64,000 nucleotides of DNA, taken from NCBI GenBank assembly GCA_030180135.1, contig CM058235.1, forward strand, positions 18,562,720 through 18,626,719. Reading direction: 5' to 3'. Shown here piece after piece: positions 1 to 11,080 of the stretch. The notes beneath the pieces are model-generated. The model was not told the origin of the DNA and ran no database searches. It was given only the letters and a program-made list of their open reading frames with translations. The stretch comes from Orychophragmus violaceus. Taxonomy: Eukaryota > Streptophyta > Magnoliopsida > Brassicales > Brassicaceae. The translations under genes were made by a program, and so were the position numbers. Each line of letters starts with the position of its first letter. Within the stretch, counting starts at the first letter, position 1.

Positions 1-841
1 CATCTTCAGCATTGATCACCACAACATTTTGAGCAAAACGGGCAGCTTTCTTCCCAGCTAGAAGATTGCAAACTGTGTCCAGCTTAGATTTAATATCAGC
101 TATCTCCAAATTCTCTATCTTTCCACCAGACTTCTTCCTTCTCTCATCAGTAGTCTTGCAGCTATTACTGCTTACTAAGTTATCTATCAGCTGCTTAGCT
201 TGCGCAGGAGTCCTGGTGTTGAAATTTGCATTGCTAGAATTGTCCAATGCAGTCTGATATGGAAGATCTATACCTCTAAAGAAGATACCCAACAATGTTA
301 CCTCAGTGAATCCATGATGCGGGCAGTCACGTTGGTACTTCTTAAATCTCATCCAGGCAGTCTTAAGAGGCTCTGTCGGACCTTGAGAGAAAGTGAGAAT
401 GTCCTGCCTTGACTGATCAGAGCGAGCATCATCATAGAAGTGTCGCAGAAACTCACTCTTCAAAGCATCCCATGTAACAAACTTCCCAGGTGGAAGCTGT
501 TTCAGCCAGGCAGCAGCATCTCCAGCGAGAGAGTAGGGGAAAAGTTTGAGAAACAGATAGTCATAGTTCACTCCATCATACTTCATCCTAGTGACTATGT
601 CCTCAAACTCATCTATGTGATCCATTGGCTTCTCATTAGGGAAACCATGGAAGGCATTCTGCCTTAGAAGAGAGTAGTAGATGGTCTTGATCTCGAAATC
701 ATTCCTATCAAAACCAGGAGGTACTAGAGCTGACCGGTTAGCATGAAACTCATCCGGACGGTTATAGTCAGCTAAAGTCCTCTCATGAAAAACCATCTCT
801 CTACCATGGGCCTGCCCTTGGCCTTGGTTCTGCTCCTGGCT
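1..841 (-). pseudogene. Athila-L gag, central part (gene interrupted by TE1)
   Basis: Read on the minus strand this is one open frame across the whole segment, running off the left edge. It encodes an Athila-group Ty3/gypsy capsid region: ERTLADYNRPDEFHANRS, then a retrotransposon gag core with LFPYSLAGDAAAWLKQLPPG and DCPHHGF. It aligns residue by residue with the gag of Athila-R at 49708-50842, which confirms strand and frame. Gag would form the intracellular particle that packages element RNA. The frame stops at 841 because TE1 is inserted there; it resumes on the far side at 10923-11080 and then 18333-18423. No stop codon is visible in this piece, but the gene is broken by two large insertions. 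The protease and polymerase parts would lie left of the window. Confidence 0.9.
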
Positions 842-2296
842 TGATATACTTGAGTTTCAATGCATTTAGGCTATTACTTAGATCATGTTTTGGTTCTTTT
901 TAGTTTCTTTTAGCTTCAATTCTTTGCTCCTTGGTATGTTTATAGTATAGGATCATCTAGGATTAGTAGTAAGCACTTTAGGCTTGCATTTGGAGTGTTT
1001 CTTGTGTTTTGCAGGTGATTGGAAGTGTCTAGGAGCATTGGTGAGCTTGGAAGTGGAGGTTGGAGCTAAAAGGACAAGGGAAGACTCAACCTGAAGCATA
1101 TCGGCCACCATATCGGTTGGGGTGGCCGATACAAAGTCTCGGATTAATTTCAGGAAGCTCATATCGGCTTCCATATCGGCCTACCAGGCCGATACGTTCC
1201 TTCGACCAAAAATCTGTGAGTTTGTATCGGCTTCCATACCGGTCAACCCAGCCGATACTCTTCCCAGAACAAGACTATATCGGTGTCCATATCGGCAATC
1301 CCGGCCGATACGTTTTCCCAGAACATGTTTTGGATCCGGGTCAACACCCGGTTTGTCCCGGGTTGACCCGGTTCGCCTCCCCTTTACTATTTAAGATCAA
1401 AAACCTGATTTTTGTTGCCTCTTAAGCTTTATTTTAGGTTCTAAACACTTTGTAAGAACAAGTTTGTTTCTTGATTAAATCCAAGTACTTCTTTTGGAGA
1501 TTTCTTCTTTCTAACCCTTCTATCTTCTCTAATCACCAATGATTGACACTATCTATTTTGGTTTTGTTGATCACATGATGATTAGTGAGTAGTTTCTCAT
1601 AGGGTTTATGGGTTAGGTAGGATTAGCTTGATTAGGGATTAGCTTGATCACACCGATGTCTAATGTTTAATCTTTCTTAAATCTCTTCTATCTAAGTGTG
1701 CTTAATGCCTATTTAACCTTGATCAAGTTGATTAGGATGTTTAGGATTTCTTGCCCACCATGTGTTCGATGAAATTCCAGTTTTAGCTTTGATAGGATTT
1801 TCACATTCTAGCTCATGAAAATGGATGTCTAGAGTGATTATTGGCTATTTAGAACTTGATTGAATGCTTGCTTGATCTTAATTCACAAATGAGAGTTTGT
1901 TCTTGGATTAGGATTAAGTGAAGAGATTAGCTCTAAGAGATTAGGCTAATTAGCTTATTGTGTTCTTGCTAGGAGGTTAGCTTGTTTGAAGCTTGATTAG
2001 CATCCCGAGATCATCCTGAGTCACTAATCCATTGACCTATACTCATGAGCCTTATCTTTAGTATTTGATCGTCTTTGTGTTTGCTAGCTTAGTTCTCTTT
2101 TATTTCAATTTGATTGCCTTGTTAATGTAATTGAACTTAGAACTATTAGAATCTAATCTTGAATTTGAATTGCTTGGCTTTTAAGGTTAGGTGTATTCTT
2201 GATTGGTGTTTATCCTTCCCAATTGGTTCGATACCTCTTACTACACGATAAGTAAGAGGAATTGATACCTCGAGGATTGCTAAAATCCTGTTATCA
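842..2296 (+). repeat. TE1 5' LTR
   Basis: 1455-bp direct repeat of 9475-10922. It starts TGATATACTTG and ends CCTGTTATCA directly before the primer site. It contains the TATCGG dyad array at 1099-1311 and a GGGTCAACACCCGG stretch near 1337. The LTR supplies promoter and polyadenylation signals, though I cannot place a convincing TATA box. Confidence 0.93.
1099..1311. repeat. TATCGG/CCGATA hairpin array in TE1 LTR (4 units)
   Basis: Four diverged units of about 55 bp. Each has TATCGG, about 6 nt, a second TATCGG (or ACCGG), 8-9 nt, then CCGATA, so the second half can fold as a 21-bp hairpin. The same array is in the 3' LTR at 9732-9944 and, as five units, at 5613-5880. Short ORFs here are by-products of the repeat period. 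Confidence 0.85.
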
Positions 2297-2299
2297 ATT

Positions 2300-2313
2300 T
2301 GGCGCCGTTGCCA
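2300..2313 (+). other. TE1 primer-binding site (tRNA-Asp type)
   Basis: TGGCGCCGTTGCCA lies 3 nt after the LTR end. The first 13 bases match the Athila primer site TGGCGCCGTTGCC also seen in Athila-R at 49502, complementary to the 3' end of plant tRNA-Asp. Confidence 0.88.
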
Positions 2314-2411
2314 TTTTGGGAACTTGGATAGATCAATTAGATTTCCTTTCCTATTTAGATCAAGTTTTGGTTACTAACTTTGCCACTTCCTCTCTCTTTG
2401 ATGTCAGGTGT

Positions 2412-5402
2412 ATGAACTTACGCATCAGGGGACCAACGAACTTAGTTGCGCGGGTTTCAGACATCAAAGCACTTGAAAGACAGTTAGCAAAGGAGCGACG
2501 AACTTTAGAGAGAGCTGCGCACTTGGAAAGACTTGGGTTGGAGCAGGAAGAAGTGGTTCAGCCTCAGTTTGAGCCTCAAGAGCAGCCAGTTATGGATCTA
2601 GGTGGTCAACAGGACCAACAGGGCCAACAGGGCCATCAGGAGCAGCAGCATCATCAGGATGATGATGCTAGAGATGGACAGGGAAACAGGATCCCGGTTC
2701 ATCCCGAGAGACCTTTTAGAGCCATTGGTGATGGAGATGCACCGGATACAAATGCCAACCGGCAAGGAATCATTCCACCACCGGTGAACAACAACAACTT
2801 TGAGATCCGGGCTATGGTGATGAACATGGTACAAAACAATCAGTTTGATGGGCTTGCATCTGAAGATCCCTTGCAGCACTTGGATACATTCGATAAAATC
2901 TGTGCTACTACAAGGCTCAATGGCGTGACTGATGATGGTCTCAAGATGCGTCTCTTCGTCTTCTCTTTGGCGGATAGAGCCAAAGATTGGGAAAGCACCA
3001 TCCCTCCGGGGTCTATCACTACTTGGGCAGACCTTAAGAAGGCTTTCTTGAAGAAATTCTTCTTAACTACTAGGACTGCCCGTTTTCGCAATGAGCTATC
3101 CGGCTTTGTGCAACGCAACAACGAGAGCTTCGCTGAAGCTTGGGAAAGGTTCAATAAGCTCACTACTCAGTGCCCACACCACGGTTTCACAAAGGAGACA
3201 CTACTCAGTAACCTCTATCGCGGAGTGCTTCCTAGAATGAGGGCGATGCTTGACTCTTGTAGCAATGGACACTTCCTAGGCAAGGGAGTTGATGAGGCTA
3301 TGGAATTAATTGAAAACCTTGCTACAAGCGACGGGAATTACAATGAGGATTATGAGCGGAGTAATAGAGGATCATCTTCTACGGATGAGAAGTACGAGAA
3401 GGAAATCAAATCTCTAAATGACAAGATTGACAAGATGATCTCATCAAGCCAAAAGCAAATAAGCTTTGTGGAGAACTATGATGACTCCCAACCCGTCCTA
3501 TTTAGTCTTGAAGGAGATATGACCCAAGAAGAGATCAACTTCATTGCGGGCCAAGGAGGTTTCAACAAGGGTTTCAACCCAAACTACCAGAACCATCATC
3601 ATTTCTCCTATCGAAACCCCAATGTGGCGAACCCACAAGATCAGATTTATCCCCAAGCTCAACTCCAAGGACAAGCTCCACAACAAGGGCAACAAGGCTT
3701 TCAACAATCTCAACAACAAAAGCCTTTTGTCCCTTACACTAACCAACAAGTGTTTGGAGCTCCGCCTCATCTTCACGGTCAACACGGATATGCTCCCAAG
3801 CCACAATACCCACCCGGTTTTGGGCAACAACAGCCACAAGCTTCTTCTTCCTCGGGTTTGGATAATGAGTTAAAGAGTATGATGCAACAACTCATCCAAG
3901 GGCAAGCAAGTGGGGCGTTGGAAGTAAAGAACTTAAAGAATGAGCTGCAACATTTGGCATCTCGCTTGATCAATGTTGAAAACACACATGCTTCCACTTC
4001 TAGACCTACCGGTACTTTGCCCGGAAACCCGGAGAAGAACCCGAAAGACTACTGCAATGCAATCTTCTCTCCTGTTGATCATGAGAAACCAGACCATGAA
4101 AGAGAGGTTGATGAAATCGAAGCACTTCTCTATGGTTATGAACTCCCTCCGGCTGCACATGTTCCTCTCAAGGTGACGAAGGCCACTGTAGTTAACACTC
4201 CCTATGTTGCACCAGCTAAGAAGATGAGTGCCACTAAAATCCCTGCTGAAGATACTCTGCCTCCTGTCCAAACAACACCACGGGTACTTCCAAAGCTTGG
4301 CAATCCGGGTAAATTTACCATCAGTTGTACTTTGGGAGACTTGGAGATTAATGATGCATTGTGTGACTCCGGCTCTACTGTGAGTGTGATATCTCTTGAC
4401 ATGGTGGAAAGTCTTGGGATCAAGAGCATGGAAAGGTACCCATCTTCTATTACATTTGGAGACTCTTACTCAAAAACACCAATGGGAATGATCAAGGACT
4501 ATCCACTGAAAATTGGTGAATGCACTATCCCAACTGACTTCATTGTCATGAAGATGAAGAAGAGTACCCAACTACCTCTCTTACTTGGTACCTCTTTCCT
4601 CAATACCACTGGAGCTTCTATGGATTGCAAAAAGAAACGTGTTGTGCTGAATAATGTTGATAAAATAGTTTATTATCCTTTGAGGAGCACATCTCTCCAC
4701 ACTTGTGGTGTCATCCTCTCTGCCAATGAAGATGATGTGTTAGAGAAAGCAAGGCTATTTGCAAATGTCGGCAAGGAAGTTTGGCCTAAACCCACTACTT
4801 ATGGTTCATTGACTGAGCACATGGGACGTGCTCAAAAGAAGGGGGTGGATAGAGCTATTGGAACTCCTCTTATGACCATAAGGACTGAGTATGTTGGGTC
4901 CATATCTTTGAAGAAGCCGAGTATCGATGAGGAAAAAGCTCCGAAAGAGAAGGTTGTGGATATGGTGACAAAGATGTCTCCAAAAGTTATAAAGGCTGGA
5001 AAGGATAAGGTTGTCAACAATCATCTAACGGATCAAGAGTATGAAAAAGAGATGATGGATGGTGAGAGTCTCAAATCTTTGTTTGATGAGCATAATGGAA
5101 ATGCTCCAAACAATGGATTATATGGAGTTAAAAGAGCTGAGAAAGGACATAAGGATAAGCTGAAAACTCTAATGGCTATTGAAACTCCTACTTCTCTTAA
5201 CCATCTCAGCTTGCATCCATTGGGTCTAAAGGGTGACTACATTGAGTACAAGGTCAAGTCTAAGGGACAGTCTACGCCATTTTCAAGTGCTAAAGCTTCA
5301 ATTAGTCCAAGGTTTCAAGGTGATTCAGTAAATCTCAATGAGCTAACCTCTCAAGTCCTGACCATCCATCTCAAGGGCAGGACTCACTCGCCTTCAGCCT
5401 AA
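2412..5402 (+). CDS. TE1 gag-protease polyprotein, no polymerase
   Basis: The open frame begins upstream in the LTR at 2262, but that start would read through the primer site. The ATG at 2412 (MNLRIRGPTN) is the plausible one, giving 996 aa. Counting from it, residues about 20-110 are charged and Gln-rich, 150-305 are the retrotransposon gag core (LQHLDTFDKI, TPQCPHHGF-like TTQCPHHGF), 410-480 are Gln-rich, and 640-740 are a retropepsin-like aspartic protease with CDSGSTVSVIS (catalytic D-S-G) and LLLGTSFL. No CCHC zinc knuckle is visible. The protein ends about 240 residues after the protease, with no reverse transcriptase. Gag would form the particle and the protease would cleave it. The frame is intact, unlike the downstream ORF, so selection or recency has kept it. 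It would rely on polymerase from an autonomous Athila. Confidence 0.85.
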   Translation: MNLRIRGPTNLVARVSDIKALERQLAKERRTLERAAHLERLGLEQEEVVQPQFEPQEQPVMDLGGQQDQQGQQGHQEQQHHQDDDARDGQGNRIPVHPERPFRAIGDGDAPDTNANRQGIIPPPVNNNNFEIRAMVMNMVQNNQFDGLASEDPLQHLDTFDKICATTRLNGVTDDGLKMRLFVFSLADRAKDWESTIPPGSITTWADLKKAFLKKFFLTTRTARFRNELSGFVQRNNESFAEAWERFNKLTTQCPHHGFTKETLLSNLYRGVLPRMRAMLDSCSNGHFLGKGVDEAMELIENLATSDGNYNEDYERSNRGSSSTDEKYEKEIKSLNDKIDKMISSSQKQISFVENYDDSQPVLFSLEGDMTQEEINFIAGQGGFNKGFNPNYQNHHHFSYRNPNVANPQDQIYPQAQLQGQAPQQGQQGFQQSQQQKPFVPYTNQQVFGAPPHLHGQHGYAPKPQYPPGFGQQQPQASSSSGLDNELKSMMQQLIQGQASGALEVKNLKNELQHLASRLINVENTHASTSRPTGTLPGNPEKNPKDYCNAIFSPVDHEKPDHEREVDEIEALLYGYELPPAAHVPLKVTKATVVNTPYVAPAKKMSATKIPAEDTLPPVQTTPRVLPKLGNPGKFTISCTLGDLEINDALCDSGSTVSVISLDMVESLGIKSMERYPSSITFGDSYSKTPMGMIKDYPLKIGECTIPTDFIVMKMKKSTQLPLLLGTSFLNTTGASMDCKKKRVVLNNVDKIVYYPLRSTSLHTCGVILSANEDDVLEKARLFANVGKEVWPKPTTYGSLTEHMGRAQKKGVDRAIGTPLMTIRTEYVGSISLKKPSIDEEKAPKEKVVDMVTKMSPKVIKAGKDKVVNNHLTDQEYEKEMMDGESLKSLFDEHNGNAPNNGLYGVKRAEKGHKDKLKTLMAIETPTSLNHLSLHPLGLKGDYIEYKVKSKGQSTPFSSAKASISPRFQGDSVNLNELTSQVLTIHLKGRTHSPSA

Positions 5403-5612
5403 AAACCGGTTTGAACAGTCGAGCTTACCGACTTTAAACAAAAGCGCACTTGGGAGACATTCCCATGTTTATCTTTGTACATATGATGATTTTCTTGTTA
5501 TTTTTGATGTTTTGCTTGAGTTTTATCAGGTTTTGGTCTTTAAGAGAAGTTGTGGACTCATAGGGGTTAAGCAAAGGACATGGAATGGAGAAAAAGGGGA
5601 AATCTGAGTCGA

Positions 5613-5880
5613 TATCGGTCTGAATATCGGTGGCCAGACCGATACGGAATGTCAAAAATTAATCCGAGACTCAATATCGGTCTCCGTATCGGTTGGCCAA
5701 GCCGATACGGATTTCCCAGAAACTTCAATATCGGCATCCGTATCGGTTGGCCAAACCGATACGGATCCTCGGGAGGAAGCAATATCGGTCACCGTATCGG
5801 TTGGCCAGACCGATACGGGATGCAACAATTAAAACCGAGACTTCGTATCGGGTGGCATATCGGTTGGCCAAGCCGATATG
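5613..5880. repeat. TATCGG/CCGATA hairpin array between the TE1 ORFs (5 units)
   Basis: Five units of about 55 bp. Each has TATCGG-N6-TATCGG, then GGTTGGCC-like sequence and CCGATA. The inner hairpin is best conserved (TATCGG, TTGGCCAAG, CCGATA: 21 bp). It lies 210 bp after the gag stop and about 300 bp before the second ORF. The surrounding 5403-6194 holds no coding signal. Confidence 0.85.
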
Positions 5881-6194
5881 CCCATTCGTCCGGGTAAGTT
5901 CTCTCGACTCTAAACCGATTTCAACCCGATTTGAACCGGTTTTGACCAAAATACTCGATTTGGACCGGCTGGGTCCCGCATTTCCTTCTTCTTCTTTCCT
6001 CCTACGCGCTTCTCTCTCTCTCCTTGCTCCACTCTTGCGATTTCAACAAGGAAATTTTCAAGGATTTCAAAACCCTCTATCTCTCTCATTTCTCAACCGA
6101 ATTTTGTAATTTCAAGTGCTAAATTCAAGGTTTTCTAAGCTCCACCACTTGAAATCACTCTCTACTCTCACCTCTCATCATCAGACCAAGGGCA

Positions 6195-7955
6195 ATGACT
6201 AAACCACGCGCCAACCCAAAACCAAAGGCAAAGGCATCGGAACAAGATGTGGGGACTTCCTCAAGAGGAAAAGGGATAGCTGTCGAGGAAGTAGCTCCAG
6301 AGATCACAGGGAAAGTGATTGAGGCGTCACCAATGAAATATACCCCTAATTAAATCTTTGACAAGCTGGAGGGTATACAGTTTTGGCCAACACGGTATCC
6401 TCATGTCCCAACCCTCACGGCTCTTGGACTGCTAGAGGACTACGACCAGATTGTGGAGAACATGGGACTCAAGACCTTCTTCACCGTCTCCAGTGATGGC
6501 TATCAGAGCTCAGCCTGCCAGTTCCTTTCAACCTTAAAGATGACAATCAACATGAGGAAGGCAGCCTTAAAAGGATAAGTGAGCCGAGGGAGTATAGAGT
6601 GGACGATGGGCAGGAAGAAGTACAGTATGACCTTTGAAGATATTTGTTCCATCTTCGGTTTTGAGGAAAATGGTGCTTTGCTAGGCTGCTCCATTCCCAT
6701 TGAGAAGGAGGACCTTCAGGATTTATGGTTCATGATAGCCACTGGGCCGTACAAGGCAGGAGGCATGAAGTCTGCGAGGCTCCGGCACCCGGCTATTCGG
6801 TACGTGCATAAGGCACTAGCCCAGACTCTGTTTGCTAGGAAGGAGGCGAACCAAGTCACAGAGATGGAGATGAAACTTCTATACATTGGGTTGCAGCCAC
6901 TTCTGCTCACATTTCCCAACGGCAAGGCTATACCACCCGTTGAGCGCTTACCGAGCAACACGGCCATTTTGGTAGAGCAGTTTGCAGTTCACCGAGATTG
7001 GGGGACTTCTGTTAAGGATGCTGACCCCAAGTTCACCATGGGCGGGTTGATCACACCTATCCTTAAGGCAAAGAAGATTAAACTCGAAGGCAGTTTGCGG
7101 GACAAGACATTTGGCCAGCCTACGCCGGTGGCATGGTTGGACGAGCACCAGTTGATCAAGACCCATTATCTAGGCTCCAAATCGCCTCCGGGTCGTCACG
7201 TCTTCAGGATGTGTTCAGACACAGAATATGAGGAGAAGTTTCTGCTTCCAAACCCCACGATCACGAGCTTTGCCAACAGGGCCAACATCAGGTTTATGCC
7301 GGGAATGGCGCATCAGTTTGAGCCTCGCATACCGCGGAGAGCACCTGCAGCCGGTTCAGATTCTTCCGACGCACCTGCTGGGGTGTATGGGCTGCATAGG
7401 TACTACATAGAGCCATTGGATGACCCGATCGCGAATAAGATAGTTAGTGCACTGAGGGACCAGAACCGGGACCTCCAAAGGCAGAGCAAATGGCACGGAA
7501 GGAACATCAAGAAGATGGCTACCTGCTTGAAGAAAGTGACCAAGGTTCTGAAGATGTTCATGGGGAAGAAAGATAAGAGTGGTGCTACGGGACAGACTTC
7601 CACATCCCGAGAGGCTCAGGCTGGTGTGGACGAGGAGCTTCGGGCAGCAACTGAGGAAGTGATAGCTGAAGCCGATGATCTGGTTGAGCAGACAGAGTTA
7701 GAGCAGGGAAGGTACTCAGTTGCTGGACACGAGACAGGAGGATCTGCGCGCATGGATCACGATTCCTACTATGAGGATCCTCACCGCCACTCCACTCGCG
7801 AGGACAGAAGGCGAAAGAGGAGAGCCATGAGGACACCGTCCTGCTCTTCCTCCACACCTCCATTTCTAGCCAGGTTACACTCCATCTTTGTACATAGTTT
7901 TTCTTCTTTTCTTTGTTTGCATTTTGCTTGTTTTCGGTCTTTCTTCCCCGCTTAG
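6195..7955 (+). pseudogene. ATHILA-type second ORF of TE1, two in-frame stops
   Basis: The natural start is the ATG at 6195 (MTKPRANPKPK). The frame is broken by TAA at 6351 and TAA at 6576 and is then open for 458 codons to 7955. The long open part begins with GTG at 6579, which is not a credible plant start. The segment HPAIRYVHKALAQTLFARKE followed by VTEMEMKLLY resembles the Arabidopsis retrotransposon ORF-1 (ATHILA) family, whose function is unknown. The position after gag and before the 3' LTR is where Athila elements carry an extra, so-called envelope-like gene, but I see no clear signal peptide or transmembrane anchor. The C-terminal half is acidic and charged with an Arg-rich patch (REDRRRKRRAMR). 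The family call rests on recognition, not on a search. Confidence 0.72.
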
Positions 7956-9474
7956 ATCACACAAGGGACCGTGTGATTTAAGTTTGGGGGAGAGACCAAG
8001 TCGCTAATCTTGTGTTCTTTGTTCTTATTTTTGTTTTAATCATATTTGAGTCTCATGCATCCTTAAGGCATAGAAAAAAACAAAAAAAATTGAAAAATTT
8101 CAAAAATTTTCACAAAAAGAAAGCATGTAGGATCGAGTCTAGCTAGTTGTGTAGGATTCATGCATTGGGGACAATGATGATTTTGCCTTGTAGAGGCTCA
8201 CCATTTAAGTTACTCGTTGCTTTGATTGATTTTCAAAACAAAGGAAAACCCATTGCTTGACTTTGAGATTCCGAAATTCCCTATCCTTGTGAAGCTTGCA
8301 TGAATTAAACTCAATTCATTGATATTGGACTTAATTTGACTATTTGAAATATCTTGATTAGGGGCTTGAAATGCAATCCCATGATCCTTGCCCGAGCTAT
8401 GCTTTCCCTTTTTACCACTCTCTTGATTAGCTCGGGCAACCATTGATCTTATGATCATGGCTTCCCTTACCCAAAGACCCTAAACCTTTCCTTGAAGCCG
8501 AAATGATTTGTGAGTGAGGCCTGTTCTTGATAGCTTTTGGCATGTGCAAAAACTTGAGAGTATCGGGAACGACAAATGGTATTTTCTCATTTTATCTAGC
8601 TCTATTTGCCATAAGAGTCTAGCACTAGGATGGGAAACAAGTTTGGGGGAGAGATGAGAGTTGATTTGGGAATGAAAAGGATAAATGAAAAGAGTTGAAT
8701 AAGGTTCAAAAGAAAAAAGAAGTCACTAGGAACTAAGTTAAGAAGAGAGCATTGTGCAAAAAGAAAAGAAAAAGAAGTAAGTCCCCTTGATTGAAGCAAA
8801 AAGAAAAGAAGGAAAAAAAATCAAGTGTTAAGAAGGGTAAGTTAAGAAAGAGTTTGCTCAAGTTTGAAAAAAGAGAGAAAATTCAGTTAAGTGTTTCCTA
8901 ATGACAAAGAAAAGAGAGAAAAGAGCTAAATGGGTGAGTGTTTTGGTAAATGAATTGGGGGATTGGTGAGTGTTATCTTTCATTATGGGAATGTTTAGAA
9001 AGAATCTTCTAGGGATTGGGTAGAACAATGAGGAAAGAACTTTGTATGCATGAATTGTTCCCTTTCTTAGATATATTTTGTGTAATGCCAATTGCTCTTG
9101 TTCTTGAGAGTTAACCACCAAAAAGATATCCTTCTAAACCACCTCAAATAGCCTCTCTTGAACCTAGCCAATTGGGATTGATTGATTGCCCCTTTGCGAG
9201 ATCGCACTTAACTTCTAAATGAATGTAAGGAATTGAGTTGATGATTGCTTGTGTTCTATAGGATCTCGGGAGTTGGAGTAGGGATTGAGGGAACGGTAAT
9301 GTGGAAGTACATGGATAGTCAATGTGATTAGAGAAACTTGTAACTTCTTTGAAAGATCTTGTATCTTGTTGTGAGTCTTGTGGTTTTGAGTCCCCGCCTT
9401 CAAACCTTTCTCCCAACTTGCTTTAATGGTCTTAAGCTTGCTTGTGGACAAGCAAGGTTTAAGTTTGGGGGAAT
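7956..9474 (+). other. TE1 3' untranslated region with polypurine tract
   Basis: About 1.5 kb with no coding signal, including purine-rich AAAGAAAAG runs (8670-8960). AAGTTTGGGGGA occurs at about 7980, 8639 and 9461; the last, directly before the 3' LTR, is the expected plus-strand primer tract. A hairpin (CTTGCTTG, loop TGGA, CAAGCAAG; 9437-9456) lies just upstream of it. Confidence 0.8.
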
Positions 9475-10922
9475 TGATATACTTGAGTTTCAATGCATTT
9501 AGGCTATTACTTAGATCATGTTTTGGTTCTTTTTAGTTTCTTTTAGCTTCAATTCTTTGCTCCTTGGTATGTTTAGAGTATAGGATCATCTAGGATTAGT
9601 AGTAAGCACTTTAGGCTTGCATTTGGAGTGCTTCTTGTGTTTTGCAGGTGATTGGAAGTGTCTAGGAGCATTGGTGAGCTTGGAAGTGGAGTTTGGAGCT
9701 AAAAGGACAAGGGAAGACTCAACATGAAGCATATCGGCCACCATATCGGTTGGGGTGGCCGATACAAAGTCTCGGATTAATTTCAGGAAGCTCATATCGG
9801 CTTCCATATCGGCCTACCAGGCCGATACGTTCCTTCGACCAAAAATCTGTGAGTTTGTATCGGCTTCCATACCGGTCAACCCAACCGATACTCTTCCCAG
9901 AACAAGACAATATCGGTGTCCATATCGGCAATCCCGGCCGATACGTTTTCCCAGAACATGTTTTGGATTCGGGTCAACACTCGGTTTGTCCCGGGTTGAC
10001 CCAGTTCGCCTCCCCTTTACTATTTAAGATCAAAAACCTGATTTTTGTTGCCTCTTAAGCTTTATTTTAGGTTCTAAACACTTTGTAAGAACAAGTTTGT
10101 TTCTTGATTAAATCCAAGTACTTCTTTTGGAGATTTCTTCTTTCTAATCCTTCTATCTTCTCTAATCACCAATGATTGACACTATCTATTTTGGTTTTGT
10201 TGATCACATGATGATTAGTGAGTAGTTTCTCATAGGGTTTATGGGTTAGGTAGGATTAGCTTGATTAGGGATGATTAAGGGATGTCTAATGTTTAATCTT
10301 TCTTAAATCTCTTCTATCTAAGTGTGCTTAATGCCTATTTAACCTTGATCAAGTTGATTAGGATGTTTAGGATTTCTTGCCCACCATGTGTTCGATGAAA
10401 TTCCAGTTTTAGCTTTGATAGGATTTTCACATTCTAGCTCATGAAAATGGATGTCTAGTGTGATTATTGGATATTTAGAATTTGATTGAATGCTTGCTTG
10501 ATCTTAATTCACAAATGAGAGTTTGTTCTTGGATTAGGATTAAGTGAAGAGATTAGCTCTAAGAGATTAGGCTAATTAGCTTATTGTGTTCTTGCTAGGA
10601 GGTTAGCTTGTTTGAAGCTTGATTAGCATCCCGAGATCATCCCGAGTCACTAATCCATTGACCTATACTCATGAGCCTTATCTTTAGTATTTGATCGTCT
10701 TTGTGTTTGCTAGCTTAGTTCTCTTTTATTTCAATTTGATTGCCTTGTTATTGTAATTGAACTTAGAACTATTAGAATCTAATCTTGAATTTGAATTGCT
10801 TGGCTTTTAAGGTTAGGTGTATTCTTGATTGGTGTTTATCCTTCCCAATTGGTTCGATATCTCTTACTACACGATAAGTAAGAGGAATTGATACCTCGAG
10901 GATTGCTAAAATCCTGTTATCA
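9475..10922 (+). repeat. TE1 3' LTR
   Basis: 1448-bp copy of 842-2296 with about 16 substitutions and one small indel near 10270. It ends TTATCA and abuts the resumed Athila-L gag. Confidence 0.93.
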
Positions 10923-11080
10923 GTGGGTTCTCAGGAGGATCAGGGATAACATTCCCTTCTGCATCAATTGGTTCTCCAGCAGCATTGTACGGATTGTTGT
11001 GTCGGTCCCTCAGGGTACCTTGAGCATCAGGCCTTATGATCACACGTTCAACAACCATCCTTGCCCTTTGAACTCTTCTG
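10923..11080 (-). pseudogene. Athila-L gag, N-proximal piece between TE1 and TE2
   Basis: Minus-strand translation gives VIIRPDAQGTLRDRHNNPYN then EGNVIPDPPENP, matching the Athila-R gag segment around RLNAEGVLRDQQNNPYN. It is the part of gag between the two insertions; TE1 lies on its downstream side and TE2 on its upstream side. The last five bases, TTCTG (11076-11080), pair with TTATG (18333-18337) as the TE2 target duplication. Confidence 0.88.

Larger units (their letters stand above)
842..10922 (+). mobile_element. TE1: non-autonomous Athila-like LTR retrotransposon
   Basis: Complete element of about 10.1 kb. Direct LTRs (842-2296 and 9475-10922) begin TGATATACTTGAG and end TTATCA, the TGATA/TATCA ends typical of the Athila group. 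A primer site matching tRNA-Asp follows the left LTR and a purine tract precedes the right one. Inside are a gag-protease ORF, a 5-unit TATCGG repeat array and a broken ATHILA-type ORF. I find no reverse transcriptase, RNase H or integrase motifs in the 7.2-kb interior. By eye the LTRs differ at about 16 sites plus one short indel in about 1450 bp, so the insertion is fairly young. It lies in Athila-L gag. The expected 5-bp target duplication is not evident (TGGCT left, GTGGG right). Confidence 0.92.

Noticed and set aside
1060..1425. 121-aa ORF in TE1 LTR (also at 9693)
   Set aside because: Tyr/Arg repeat encoded by the TATCGG array, inside an LTR.
2262..2411. Gag start at 2262 inside the LTR
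   Set aside because: The ATG precedes the primer site and lies within the LTR, so it is unlikely to be the translation start; 2412 is preferred.
6579..7955. Independent gene starting at 6579
   Set aside because: The start is GTG; it is the downstream part of the ORF from ATG 6195 after two in-frame stops.
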